Shown here one piece after another: positions 25,611 through 36,300 of a stretch of 54,780 nt of DNA. The stretch spans positions 1 to 54,780 of the forward strand of contig CAXXRT010000039.1 of the NCBI GenBank assembly GCA_963666945.2, read 5' to 3'. The stretch is from G963666945 sp963666945 (lineage in GTDB: Bacteria; Bacteroidota; Bacteroidia; Bacteroidales; Marinifilaceae). The notes under the pieces were generated by a model. That model saw nothing but the letters and a program-made list of their open reading frames with translations. It was not told the origin of the DNA and ran no database searches. The translations under genes were made by a program, and so were the position numbers. Every line of letters starts with the position of its first letter. Position 1 is the stretch's first letter.

Positions 25611-28107
25611 TTATTCAAGACTAACAACGGTAATTCCTGCTCCTCCCATTTGAATCTTTTCATCGCGACAAGATTTAACGAGAGGGTTAGTCTTTAATAA
25701 TTCTCGTATTAGCTGACGAAGTATGCCATGACCGGTACCATGAAGAATTCTCACTTCCTTGGCCTCAACCATTATAGATTCGTCTATAAATTCCTGTACT
25801 TTCTGAAGGGCTTCGTCTCCTCGTTGTCCCCCTGACATCCAGCTCTGGCTTGTAGTGAAGTTTTCTTTTCGATATGTTTTCCTGAATAAGACTGGAGGTC
25901 ATATAATTAGTGTTCTGCTGTTTTTGTTTTTTGGCCATTGCCTTGCTTACCTCTTTCAAGCTCACTCAGTGGTTTTGTAGTGACAAGGTTACCAAGTGCA
26001 ATTACAGCATTCTTACCGTTTATTTCTAATATCTCTCCAATGGTATTGGTGTTGCCAATTCTTACGACATTGCCTTTTTCAAGTACAGATTCTTCTTCTT
26101 TGACAGATCTGCCATTGGCGGTTATTTCAGATGTTTCTCCTTTTTTGTTTTTTTTCTTTCTTTCTTCTCTGGCCTTTAGCCTTTCTATCTTCTTTTGAAT
26201 CATGCTGTCTTCATCGGCATCAAGAGATACAATCTCTTCCTTAGTCTTTTCAAATTTCTTACGGGCCTCTTTTGTCCTTTCCTTTTCAGCCTGACTTTCT
26301 TTAATCTCCCTTATAGTCCTTTCTATGGTCTTGTTGGCGTTGGCAATTATCTCCTGAGCTTCCAGCTTAGCTTCTTCCATAATCTTCTTTCTAAGCTTGC
26401 TGGCCTCGCTCAATTCCTGATTGTATTTTTCCAACACACTATCAAGCTTCTTCTCGTTTTCATGAATCTTCTTCCTCTTGCTTTCCCAGTATTTTTTGTC
26501 ACGTACAATTTCCCTAAGATGCTTGTCGAAATCTATATGCTCTTCTCCAATCTTTGAGGCGGCATCGTCAAGAATCTCCTGAGGAAGACCAATCTTTTTA
26601 GCAATCTCAAAAGCGAATGAAGAACCCGGTTTTCCCACCTGAAGCTCGAAAAGAGGTCTCATATTGTGTGAGTCGTAAAGCATGGCGCCGTTGATAATCC
26701 CTTCGGTTGATGAGGCAAAGTGCTTAAGGTTTGTGTAGTGGGTTGTAATAACACCCTTTGCCTTTTTGTTATTAAGTTTGTTAAGAATTGCCTCGGCAAT
26801 GGCAGCTCCCAACATAGGCTCGGTACCAGTTCCAAACTCGTCAATAAGTATAAGACTCTTGTCTTTGCAGTGCTTTACAAAGTTCTTCATGTTGACAAGA
26901 TGAGAACTATATGTACTCAGGTCGTTTTCAATGGATTGCTCATCGCCTATATCTATGAATATATCGTCGAAGATGCCCATAATGGAATTCTCTTCAACCG
27001 ATACCGGCATTCCACACTGGAACATATACTGAAGAAGTCCGACCGTCTGCAGGCAAACCGACTTACCTCCGGCATTTGGTCCCGAAATAAGAATTATTCT
27101 GTTGTTTTCGTTTAGATATATATTAAGAGGTACAACCTGTTTGTCTTCTTTCTTGTGAGCAAGATATAGAAGAGGGTGCATAGCATTGTTCCAATGGAAA
27201 ACAGGCTTGTCCTGAAAGTCGGGACAAATAGCTTTTATTTCACGTGAGTAAAGAGCTTTTGACCTGACAAAAATCTATGAATGCAAGGAATTCGTATGCA
27301 GGAATGATATCATCTATATAAGGACGAATATCGTTGCAGAATTCCTGTAGTATCTTTACAATCTCTCTCTTCTCTGCGTATTCAAGTTCGCGTATCTCGT
27401 TGTTTGTCTCAACAATCTCAGCAGGTTCAATATATGAAGTCTTACCTGTTGCCGACTCATCGTGAACAATACCCTGAATCTTTCTTTTGTATGCTGAAGG
27501 CACCGGAATAACCATACGACCGTCCCTGATGGAAACAGAAGTGTCCTGATCGGCCCATCCTTCCTTTTGTGCAAGCTGCATAAGTGCATGCATACGCTTC
27601 GATATACTCGATTGTTTCTTGTGTATGCTGTTTCTTATGTTTGCAAGTTCTGCACTTGCATTATCTTTTATTGTACCGTGTTTGCTAAGTATCTTGTCAA
27701 GTCGCTGAAATATATAAGGGTAAACCTTAATCTTTCCGCTTTTCTTTATAAGGAAAGGGTACTTCTCGTCCTTATCCTTAAAAAAAACGGGTGATGGCAG
27801 AGATGGACTCCATGGAGCGCTTAAGGTCGAAAAGCTCATGAACCTCAAGAAATGTGCCCTCTATACGTATTTTGTTAAGACTATCCCTTACATCGAAATA
27901 ATAAGCAGTGGGGAAATTGTCCTCCTCCTGAATAATGGCCATAAACTCACGGGTCTCCATAAGCGTGCGTTCTATGGTGTTTGCCGAGGTGGAATAGCAC
28001 ATATCGTCCACCTGGTCTTTTCCCAAAGAACTTAAACACAATCTCTTTAAAGAATCCCTTACCTTCTTAAAACCTATCTTTTCCTCAAAATTTCCCGGAT
28101 ATATCAC
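25611..28107 (-). CDS. mutS2: Endonuclease MutS2, four frameshifts
   Basis: MutS2 is an ATPase with a C-terminal Smr nuclease domain, acting on branched DNA or collided ribosomes. The pieces in order are IYPGNFEEKIGF (N-terminus), the core with VHDESATGKTSYIEP, Walker A GPNAGGKS, LILIDEFGTGTEP, a long coiled coil, and Smr with ELDVRG and HGTGHGILRQLIRELL, ending GGAGITVVSLE. Four single-base insertions split the frame, at about 27780-27787 (8 A), 27269-27273 (5 A), 25950-25951 and 25828-25832 (5 C). Correcting them gives about 830 residues, normal length. GTG 28107 fits the usual MIYP-type start better than a TTG at 28155. Sequencing error is likely. Confidence 0.88.
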
Positions 28108-28345
28108 TTCTTTTTCCTCTTTTTTATTATCTCTGCAAATATAATTATAAATCAAAAAACATATGGAAATATAATGAAAGCTTTTAGTTTTATCAACTTA
28201 GTGTTAATAATTAAGCTGCTAAAAGCAAGTATAATATAGCTTTTGACGCCAGTACAAAAGTAGGGATTTTTTTCATGAGACAAAGTGTTGATATGTCACA
28301 AATAAATAGTTTGACATATGGCTTTAAGCGATTGGAGGGCACAAA

Positions 28346-28382
28346 AATAGCCAACCACAAAAGCGGCCGGCTATTCTTTTTT
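28346..28382. terminator. Hairpin downstream of the head-GIN gene
   Basis: AATAGCC (28346-28352) pairs with GGCTATT (28369-28375), with a few extra GC pairs inside, flanked by A-rich sequence on the left and TTTT on the right. It probably terminates the minus-strand lipoprotein gene. Confidence 0.6.
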
Positions 28383-28398
28383 ATATATACTGATCGGA

Positions 28399-29132
28399 CT
28401 ATTTATTTTGTTTTACACTGCCGCCACTGGATGATTTTACGTTTTTAACCTGTGGGTCGCCAAAATATGTTATATCTCCACCGCTTGAAGCCGATGCGTT
28501 AATTTCTTTAAGCGCAATCACTGATATATCGGCTCCGCTGGATGCTTTTGCATCAACTATATTGGCGGCAATTTCTGTGGCTTCAATATCTGCACCCGCT
28601 GCTTGCTGAAACCATTAATTTGTCAGTCTTTCCTTTTAATTCAACATCAGCACTACTACTTGCATTACAGGAAATAACCTCTGCTTCCAAAGAAAGTTTA
28701 ATGTCTGCTGAACTGGAAGATGAGATAGTCATTTTGTCGGTCTTAATTGTTCCTTTAGAGTAAATATCTGCTCCCGAGGATGCTCTGACCTGTGTTAGCT
28801 CTTTACATGTTACGTGTACAAGTACTTTTTTAAACGATCTTACGTTAGTTCCTTGTTTCCAGTGAATCTTAAGGGTGGTTCCATTGACTTCCGTAATTAT
28901 ATATTCCAAAAGATTCTCATCTGCTTCAACCTCAAAGAAATTCTTTTTCATCTTGCGTTATTACTACATTTATTCCTGCTGAAGCACTAACTCCATCAAA
29001 GCTTTTCACAGTTCTTTCTTCTGTGACAACCTTACCGTTTCCTTTCACTCTGTCTGCAAATATGCATGAAACCGAAGAAAATGTAATAAGGGTGAAAAGG
29101 AGGATTTTGGCAAAGTTTTTTGAATTTTTCAT
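28399..29132 (-). CDS. Head-GIN (DUF2807) lipoprotein, two frameshifts
   Basis: Joined across two single-base insertions (about 28938-28940 and 28595-28597), this is a protein of about 243 residues. It has a lipoprotein signal (start MKNSKNFAKILLF, lipobox SVSC) and a right-handed beta-helix of repeated SSGAD-type turns: ASSGADIYSKG, SSSSADIKLS, ASSSADVELKG, then ASSGADISV and ASSGGDITYFG. This is the DUF2807 auto-transporter-like adhesin head domain. I start it at ATG 29132 because the signal peptide begins there. Its role is not known, though the repeats suggest a surface structural function. Confidence 0.8.
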
Positions 29133-29293
29133 AAGTATACGTTTTTTTGAATTTAAAAGCAATAATTATTATTTTAATGTTTCTTATTTATGTGTTAACT
29201 TACGTTGATACATAAATACAGGGCTTTAATTACAAATATATGACGTTTCATCAAGAGGATTAGTTACAAGAATAAAGACAATATTTTTTTTCT

Positions 29294-29301
29294 TATTTTT
29301 G
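29294..29301 (+). promoter_or_regulatory. -7 element of the 29385 gene
   Basis: TATTTTTG fits TAnnTTTG and lies 84 bp before the start codon; I see no clear TTTG at the expected -33 distance. Confidence 0.45.
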
Positions 29302-29384
29302 TAAAATAGATATTTAAGTGCAGAGGTGGGTATGGAGCTCTTGTAATTTAAACAATATTTGGTTGTTTGTCAAAATAAAAATAG

Positions 29385-30713
29385 ATGAGAAAAGTTATTC
29401 TTCTATTGTCCTTTATTTTTATTGTTAGTTCTTTATGTGCTAAGAATAAATTTATAATTAAAGTTAATGCCGATGCATTCAAAGGTAGTGCCGATGGAAT
29501 TAGAATTGAGATATATTGTAATTCCCAAAAGCAAACATCTTTAAAAGTAAGTAAGTCCGGGAAGTGCGATGTGCAGCTTCTTTTTAATAAAGATTACCGT
29601 CTGGCTTTTGTTAAGAATGGCTATGTCACTAAATATGTTGATATAAATACCGATGTGCCTGAAGATATTCTTGACTACGATAATCATTTCCCTCCTGAAA
29701 AATTAAATATTATACTACTTCCTTCAAGGGAGAATGTCGATATATCCGTATTTAAACAGCCTGTTGAGAAACTATATTACGATAAAGATATAGACGATTT
29801 TGTATTTGATAAGGATTATGCCTCTCTGATAAAGGACAGGATAGAGGAAACAGAAAAATTATTAATGAAGAAAGAGAAGACTACAGCTAAATTACCTGAG
29901 CCGGATCTTGCCTCTAAAGAAGTAAAAAACACTGATGATAGTCTTGCCGAAAATATAGAAGTAAAAACAGAAAAGAATAATCAGCAAAAGAAAGCACAGG
30001 AGAAGGCTGTTCCTCCAAAGAAAGCTGATAAAACAAAAGCAGTATCTGTGGTGGGTATGATAGGGGGCATGAGGGTTGTCGCAGATGTTGGCGAAGGTGA
30101 TGATAACAGTACGGAACTGCCAGGTTCCATTAAGAATAACGATAGTCCGTTGATTAAAACAGATACTCTTTCAGTAAAATCAGATAGTGTTAATAAAACT
30201 GTTGATATGTTGGCGAAAGTTGATAATATTCTTAAAACCAATCCTATACAATCTTCTGGTGATGCCCTGCCAAATAATGATGAGGCTAAGATACCATTCA
30301 GTCCTGAGAAGGAAAAAACAGATCTACTGAATGAATTACACAAGAAATTAAACGAAAGAGATAAATCAAAACTCAATAATGATTACAATATTTTGATATC
30401 TAAAGGCGATACGGCATTCAATATAGGGAATTATGCCATTGCCAGATTTTATTATACTCAGGCAAAGTCTCTTAAGAGTTATGAGCCATACCCAGGGAAA
30501 AAACTGGAAGAGATAATTTCTATATTGAAAGATTCAAAGTATCAGAAATCACAAAAACAATATAGCGAAATTGTTAACAAAGCTGATGGTTCTTTTGAAA
30601 AGAATTTGTATGTTGTGGCCCGGTATTTTTATAAAAGGGCTCATGAAATACGGAGCTGGGATGAACATGTGAAGAAAAGACTTAAAGAAATAGAGAGAAA
30701 AATAGGAAAGTGA
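29385..30713 (+). CDS. Secreted protein with two TPR-like C-terminal units
   Basis: This 442-residue protein has a signal peptide (MRKVILLLSFIFIVSSLCAK), an N-terminal beta domain (about residues 20-115) resembling a carboxypeptidase-regulatory fold, a polar Lys/Glu/Asp-rich linker (about 155-310) of low complexity, and a C-terminal helical part. That part has two similar units, ISKGDTAFNIGNYAIARFYY (about 343-362) and VNKADGSFEKNLYVVARYFY (about 400-419), which look like TPR-type hairpins. It is 16 bp ahead of the SpmAB-like gene, so they may be co-transcribed. I do not recognise the full-length protein, and no function can be given. Confidence 0.7.
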   Translation: MRKVILLLSFIFIVSSLCAKNKFIIKVNADAFKGSADGIRIEIYCNSQKQTSLKVSKSGKCDVQLLFNKDYRLAFVKNGYVTKYVDINTDVPEDILDYDNHFPPEKLNIILLPSRENVDISVFKQPVEKLYYDKDIDDFVFDKDYASLIKDRIEETEKLLMKKEKTTAKLPEPDLASKEVKNTDDSLAENIEVKTEKNNQQKKAQEKAVPPKKADKTKAVSVVGMIGGMRVVADVGEGDDNSTELPGSIKNNDSPLIKTDTLSVKSDSVNKTVDMLAKVDNILKTNPIQSSGDALPNNDEAKIPFSPEKEKTDLLNELHKKLNERDKSKLNNDYNILISKGDTAFNIGNYAIARFYYTQAKSLKSYEPYPGKKLEEIISILKDSKYQKSQKQYSEIVNKADGSFEKNLYVVARYFYKRAHEIRSWDEHVKKRLKEIERKIGK

Positions 30714-30729
30714 GTCTAAAAATTGTGTT

Positions 30730-31962
30730 ATGATATTAAATTACATCTGGGTATTCTTTTTCGTTATTGCTTTTGTTGTTGCCGTTATTAAGCTTGTTTT
30801 TATGGGCGATCTCGAGGTGTTTCACGATATAGTTGAATCTACCTTTGAAATGTCTAAAACGGGCTTTGAAATATCTCTAGGACTTACTGGTGTGCTTACC
30901 CTCTGGATGGGGGTTATGAAGATTGGGGAAAATGGGGGTGTGGTGAGAATATTTTCAAGAATTATCGGTCCATTCTTCCATAAATTATTTCCGGGTCTTC
31001 CTCAGGATAGTCCTGCCTACGGCTCCATAATGATGAATATTGCTGCCAATATGCTGGGTCTTGATAATGCGGCAACTCCCATGGGATTGAAGGCAATGCA
31101 GCAGATGCAGGAATCAAATACCAAAAAAGATGTGGCCTCAAATGCCCAGATAATGTTTCTGGTTCTGAATACTTCGGGACTGACACTTATTCCCGTTTCC
31201 ATAATGGTATACAGGGCGCAGCTCGGTGCTGCTAACCCATCCGATATATTTATACCTATTATGCTTGCCACTTATTTTTCAACACTGGCGGGACTAATAG
31301 CCGTAGCGGTATATCAGAAGCTTAATCTTTTTAACCGTACAGTCATGTCGTGGCTGGGAGGAGTAACAGCAGTAGTCGTTGCAATTATTGCCTGTTTCTC
31401 TCATCTGGACAGGGAAATGATAACAACCGTATCGGATGTTGTCAGCAATGTGATATTGTTTTCCATAATTATATCCTTCATACTACTGGCCTTTAAAAAT
31501 AAGGTGAATGTCTACGAGAGCTTCATAGAAGGTGCAAAGGATGGATTTAAGATAGCCGTAAAGATTATTCCCTACCTTATTGCAATATTGGTCGCCATAG
31601 GCGTTTTCAGGGCTTCAGGGGCAATGGAACTCATCATAGAAGGAGTACAGCTCTTTTGCCAGAATATGGGCATAGACGCTGACTTTATTCCTGCCCTGCC
31701 TACGGCACTTATGAAACCTCTCAGCGGTAGCGGTGCCAGGGGGATGATGGTAGATGCAATGAACCAGTACGGGGCAGACTCCTTTGTCGGCCGTATAGCC
31801 TCAACTGTTCAGGGGGCAACAGATACAACTTTTTATATTATTGCAGTATATTTTGGCTCTGTGGGAATAAGAAATACCCGTTATGCCGTCACCTGCGGAC
31901 TTATTGCAGATATAGTTGGTATTATTGCTGCTATACTTATAGGCTATATGTTCTTCCACTAA
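30730..31962 (+). CDS. SpmA-SpmB-type fused nucleoside-recognition (Gate) protein
   Basis: This 410-residue membrane protein joins a SpmA-like half (about residues 1-220, MNIAANMLGLDNAATPMGLKAM) and a SpmB-like half (about 240-410, LPTALMKPLSGSGARGMMVD and VQGATDTTFYIIAVYFGSVG). In spore-formers these halves are separate proteins needed for spore-core dehydration. In Bacteroidota the fusion is common and its substrate is unknown. About ten membrane helices are visible. Confidence 0.88.
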   Translation: MILNYIWVFFFVIAFVVAVIKLVFMGDLEVFHDIVESTFEMSKTGFEISLGLTGVLTLWMGVMKIGENGGVVRIFSRIIGPFFHKLFPGLPQDSPAYGSIMMNIAANMLGLDNAATPMGLKAMQQMQESNTKKDVASNAQIMFLVLNTSGLTLIPVSIMVYRAQLGAANPSDIFIPIMLATYFSTLAGLIAVAVYQKLNLFNRTVMSWLGGVTAVVVAIIACFSHLDREMITTVSDVVSNVILFSIIISFILLAFKNKVNVYESFIEGAKDGFKIAVKIIPYLIAILVAIGVFRASGAMELIIEGVQLFCQNMGIDADFIPALPTALMKPLSGSGARGMMVDAMNQYGADSFVGRIASTVQGATDTTFYIIAVYFGSVGIRNTRYAVTCGLIADIVGIIAAILIGYMFFH

Positions 31963-32074
31963 AAGTATATTATATAACGATCAATAATTTATTATAATAT
32001 TATTATTGAAATATATGTTTTGTGGATTTTTTTTTTTAAATTTACCTAACAAAAATTTAAAAAGATATCAAGTC

Positions 32075-32524
32075 ATGAAAAAAATCCTAAATTTATTATT
32101 ATTTTCAATATTATTTATTTCCTGTAATCATAAAGAAGAAATTCTTGATGGGGATAAAATATTTGATGTAATAGATATCTCATACCTGGATAAAAATAAA
32201 GTAGATTTATTAGATCCAAACAATCAAAATTCATACGACAAATCAGAAATCAAAATTTATGCGATAGATACCGTTATAGTGGAAAAATATGAAATCGATT
32301 ATAAGAATGATGATGACGATTTGTTTTTTATACCTATTCCTGTGTATTATAATGTAAATGAAGATTCTTCAACAACTTATATAGATTTAAACAAAAATGA
32401 TACTGATACAATTAAGTGTGTTTTCTCTGTGTTTTTCCCATTTCCTGTAATAAAGGAAGCATATTACAATAAAATAAAGGTGGCTGATGGGGAAAAACAA
32501 ATAGTGCATACTATCACGAAATAA
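32075..32524 (+). CDS. Hypothetical lipoprotein
   Basis: This 149-residue protein starts MKKILNLLLFSILFISCNHK, a clean lipoprotein signal with lipobox FISC. The rest is acidic with an Asp-rich stretch (NDDDDLFFIPIPVYY). The reading frame is open from 32006, but ATG 32075 begins the signal peptide. It has its own strong terminator. I do not recognise a family. Confidence 0.6.
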   Translation: MKKILNLLLFSILFISCNHKEEILDGDKIFDVIDISYLDKNKVDLLDPNNQNSYDKSEIKIYAIDTVIVEKYEIDYKNDDDDLFFIPIPVYYNVNEDSSTTYIDLNKNDTDTIKCVFSVFFPFPVIKEAYYNKIKVADGEKQIVHTITK

Positions 32525-32542
32525 AGTCATATTCTTAATTAA

Positions 32543-32590
32543 TTATTCCAAAATCCATAGCTTTAATTATAGCTATGGATTTTGGAATAA
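32543..32590. terminator. Very long perfect hairpin, bidirectional terminator
   Basis: Bases 32543-32562 pair without mismatch with 32571-32590 (20 bp stem, 8-base loop), the left arm beginning TTATTCCAAAATCC. It lies after the lipoprotein gene and before the convergent S4-domain gene. Confidence 0.8.
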
Positions 32591-32683
32591 TTAGCTGAAA
32601 TGGCTTTTTCTACGGTTTCATATATCTTTAGAATATATTTATAAAAAAGCAGGGCTTGGCAAAAAAATTATGACTTAGCGCCC

Positions 32684-32899
32684 CTATTCTTTAGTGACAA
32701 TTATTTCGTTATCCCAAAGAGTTATAACCTCCCCAGGGGTAATCTTGGCACGTTTTCTTGTCTCCAGTTCTCCGTTACGGTAAACAAGTCCGTCTTCAAC
32801 CACAGCCTTTGCCATAGCACCATTTTCCACAACCTGAGTGGCCTTTAGAAGTTTTATTAACTCTATATAATCAGTAGTAATTGTAAACTCAGTCTTCAT
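32684..32899 (-). CDS. Small S4-domain RNA-binding protein (YbcJ-like)
   Basis: This 71-residue protein consists of one S4 fold (DYIELIKLLKATQVVENGAMAKAVV through VYRNGELETRKRAKITPGEVI). It fits the YbcJ/RNA-binding S4 group and probably binds ribosomal or other structured RNA. It lies 2 bp downstream of the START-like gene, so the two are probably co-transcribed. Confidence 0.85.
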   Translation of the reverse strand: MKTEFTITTDYIELIKLLKATQVVENGAMAKAVVEDGLVYRNGELETRKRAKITPGEVITLWDNEIIVTKE

Positions 32900-32901
32900 C
32901 C

Positions 32902-33285
32902 TTAATAAATTTCCAGCATTCCTTTAATAGAACCAAGATAATAATCCTTCCATCCCTCAACAATCTCCTCATATACATCTTCAGGGATATTTGTGTGAGT
33001 CAGGCTCACCATTGTTTCCTTACCGCTCTTAGAAAGTTTAATCTCGACAATGGAGTCTTTCTCCTGTTCCCCGAAGTACCATTCCTGTACAAGCAGTTTG
33101 TCCTGGATTACCTTAAGGTTCCTTCCGCATATATCGCCTTCCCATAAGGAAAATTCAAATCCTTCCTGATCATTCATTACAGCGGGATAACCACTCCATA
33201 CTTCAATCTGAAAAGGATTGGTTAATGCAGCAAAAACTTCATCGGCATCGGCCAGTATAGAAATATTGTACTTAAAATCTGTCAT
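32902..33285 (-). CDS. START-like (SRPBCC/AHSA1-type) domain protein
   Basis: This 127-residue single-domain protein has the helix-grip pattern: FKYNISILADADEVFAALTN, then an IEVWSGYPAVMNDQEG segment and a C-terminal helix (GWKDYYLGSIKGMLEIY). Members bind hydrophobic ligands or, as in Aha1-like proteins, chaperones; the ligand here is unknown. It sits 63 bp downstream of the SusC gene of locus 2, where a SusD would usually be. Confidence 0.82.
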   Translation of the reverse strand: MTDFKYNISILADADEVFAALTNPFQIEVWSGYPAVMNDQEGFEFSLWEGDICGRNLKVIQDKLLVQEWYFGEQEKDSIVEIKLSKSGKETMVSLTHTNIPEDVYEEIVEGWKDYYLGSIKGMLEIY

Positions 33286-33348
33286 ATTACTTTTGGTTCT
33301 TCTATATAATAATTTAATACAAAGGTAAAATAATAATTGAACTATTTA

Positions 33349-36300
33349 TTAGAAAGATAAATTTATACCGGCAGTAATGGTGCGGGACGGAGGGTATACT
33401 CCATTGTCCTGATCCGTAAACTCAGGATCGAAACCGGTATAGGGACTTGTTGTCCAAAGATTATACCCGTTAATAAAGAAAATGATCTTTTCTGCATTAA
33501 TCTTGTATGATAGTTCTAAGGGCAGTTCATATTCTAATGATAATGTCCTTAATTTTATGAAATCTGTCTTCTCAAATAAAAGAGTGGAGGCTGAGTAAAA
33601 TTGCCTTGTTGCAGTTGCATCATATACTCCTCCATAAACTGGTTTGGGTATCCATGTTTTGTCTCCTGGCTTTTTCCAGTAATCATCGTAATTCACCTGA
33701 AGCTGGTTCCTGTCCCCGGTAGATCCTCCTCTTGCCAGAAACGATTTGTTGGTGTTAAGGATTCTGCCCCCTGTCTGAAAATCAAAAACAGCAGAGAAAC
33801 TTATGTTCCCAATCTTTATGTCGTTTATTAATCCCCCGTAGAAATTTGGTAAAAACGAATCTATCCATACCCTGTCATCCGATTTCGGCTGGTAGGTGGT
33901 GTTGCCACTTTTATCGTACCACATAGGGCGGCCATTGTCGGGATCTACTCCTGCATACCTGTATGTATAAGCGGCTCCAATGGGTTCTCCTACCTTATAA
34001 AGGGTCCCTATCCTGTCAATGCCTTTTTGAAGTGCCGTTATCTCATTCTTGTTTAAGGCCATATTCATGGATGTTGACCATGAAAACTCTTTTGTCTTTA
34101 TGTTTTTAGTGTTTATAACTATTTCAATCCCTTTGTTGACAACTTCCCCAGAATTTTCCCATATGGAAACATGACCGGTAGTGTTGGGCAGTTCCCTGGC
34201 TAATAGAAGATTCTTGGTTGTTCTTTTAAATACATCGGTCTCAAGGCTGATTCTATTGTTTAAGAAAGAAAGATCCAGCCCCAGGTTAATAGTATGATTC
34301 TCTTCCCATTTAATGTTCTGATTCCCAAAGATGGGATCGGGGGCCAGCCCCGGCTTTTCAAGATAATCACCGGTACCGACAAATCGCTGCATGTTGACAT
34401 AGTTCCCTATGTTGGAATTCCCTGTTATTCCATAACTTGCCCTTAGTTTTGCGTCGTCAACAAAATTAAGGTCTTTCATGAATCTCTCTGAAGATATTCT
34501 CCATGCACCGGCAACAGAGGGGAAAAATCCGTATAGTTTGCCATTGCCAAATTTGCTGGAACCATCATATCTTAGCGTTGCGTTGAAAATATATTTATCC
34601 TGATACGAATATTTGGCCTTTGAGAATAAACCTGCAATCCTCCATTCGTTGAATGTTTCCTCCGGAGGCTCTGGTCTTGCTGTTTGACTAAGTAGCTTGA
34701 AATCAGGACTGGACACTCCTGTTCCTTCTGCATAATTTGTCTTTGTCACATTCTTTCTGAACGAAAAGCCCAAAATGGCATTCATCCGGTGTGAGTTACC
34801 AAAGTCTTTATTATATGCCAGCAAATGGTCTGTCTGAATATTCCTTTCCCTTACGTTGGAAACTCCTGCTCTTCCGTTTACCGGTGCCCCGTCAAGTGTT
34901 CTTGGATCGAAAAAGAACTTCTCAAGTATTTCTGTATAATCGTATGCAAGAAGACTTTTTAGATTGAGGTTTTCAAGTATGTTTATGTTAAGAGTCAGGC
35001 GTGCCGTAAACCTGCTGGTTGTTGCCTTTAGTACATTAAGGTTGCTTTCCATTACAACATTGTGCTTGTATGTACCAATAAGATTGGTAAAATACGAACC
35101 GTCCGCATTATAGATGGGATTAGTGGGCACAATAAGGGTTGCCGATCTGTTGGGATTGGCAAAGCTCGATTCGTCCAATACTCCGTTTTGCCTGAAAGAA
35201 TAATAGTTTATATGTGTTGATAAATATATCCTTTTGCTCATTTGACTGCTGTGATTTAGCCTGAAGGCATATTTACTGAAGTTGCTGTTAATAACTACTC
35301 CCTGTATGTTCTGGTATTCTGATGATACATAGTATCTCGATGCACGGGTGCCTCCCGATGCTGAGATATTGTACTTCTCGGTAATTCCTGTTCTGAATAC
35401 TGCATCCTGCCAGTCGGTTGTGGGGGCTTTTGAGAATCCATCTTCTCCCCATCCTTTGGAAATAAAGTCGGAAAGTATTGTCTGGTACGACTCACTTTCT
35501 ATTCCATAGCGGTTTTTGTAATTCAAAAGAGTGAGCTCTGCCCACTGGGGGCCGTTTAGAACGTCGAGCTTTTTAACCACCTGACTGACACCAGTAGAAA
35601 TTTTGGCATTTATTTTTATCTTGCCGCTTTCTCCTTTTTTTGTTGTAATAATAATTACTCCGTTTGCAGCCTGGGCCCCGTAAATCGATGCTGTTGCTCC
35701 GTCTTTTAGAATGTCTATGGATTCAATGTCCTCGTAATTTATTCCTGCCAGGGCATTTGAGGTGGGTATTATGGAATTGTTGTCCGAGGAGTTTATCTGC
35801 ACTCCATCGATAATAAATAGAGGGGAATTGTCAGCATTAATAGATCCCAGTCCCCTTATCTTTACAGAAACAGAACTTCCGGGACTTCCTGTCTCAGGGG
35901 TAAACTGAACACCGGCAACACGTCCCTGTATTGCCTTTTCAAATGACTCTGTTGGTGATTGCTGTATGTCGTCGGATGTTATATGTACTATTGATCCCGA
36001 TACATTCTTTTTCTTTTCTGTTTCATATCCTGTGACCAGTATTTCTTCAATATCAATTATGATGTCCTTCATTATTACATTAAGGGTGGTATCACTGCTA
36101 ATGGTATGCTCTTGCGTGCTTTTACCTATGAAAGAAAAATTAATAGTGTTGTACTCAGTAACAGGGAATTCGTATCTGCCATTTATATCGGTCACTATCC
36201 CGGTCTTGCTTCCTTTCTCCATTATTGTGACTCCCGGCAGGGGGGTGCCTGTTTCATCTGTAATAGTTCCTGTGACAAGATATTTTCTGATTATCTGTAA

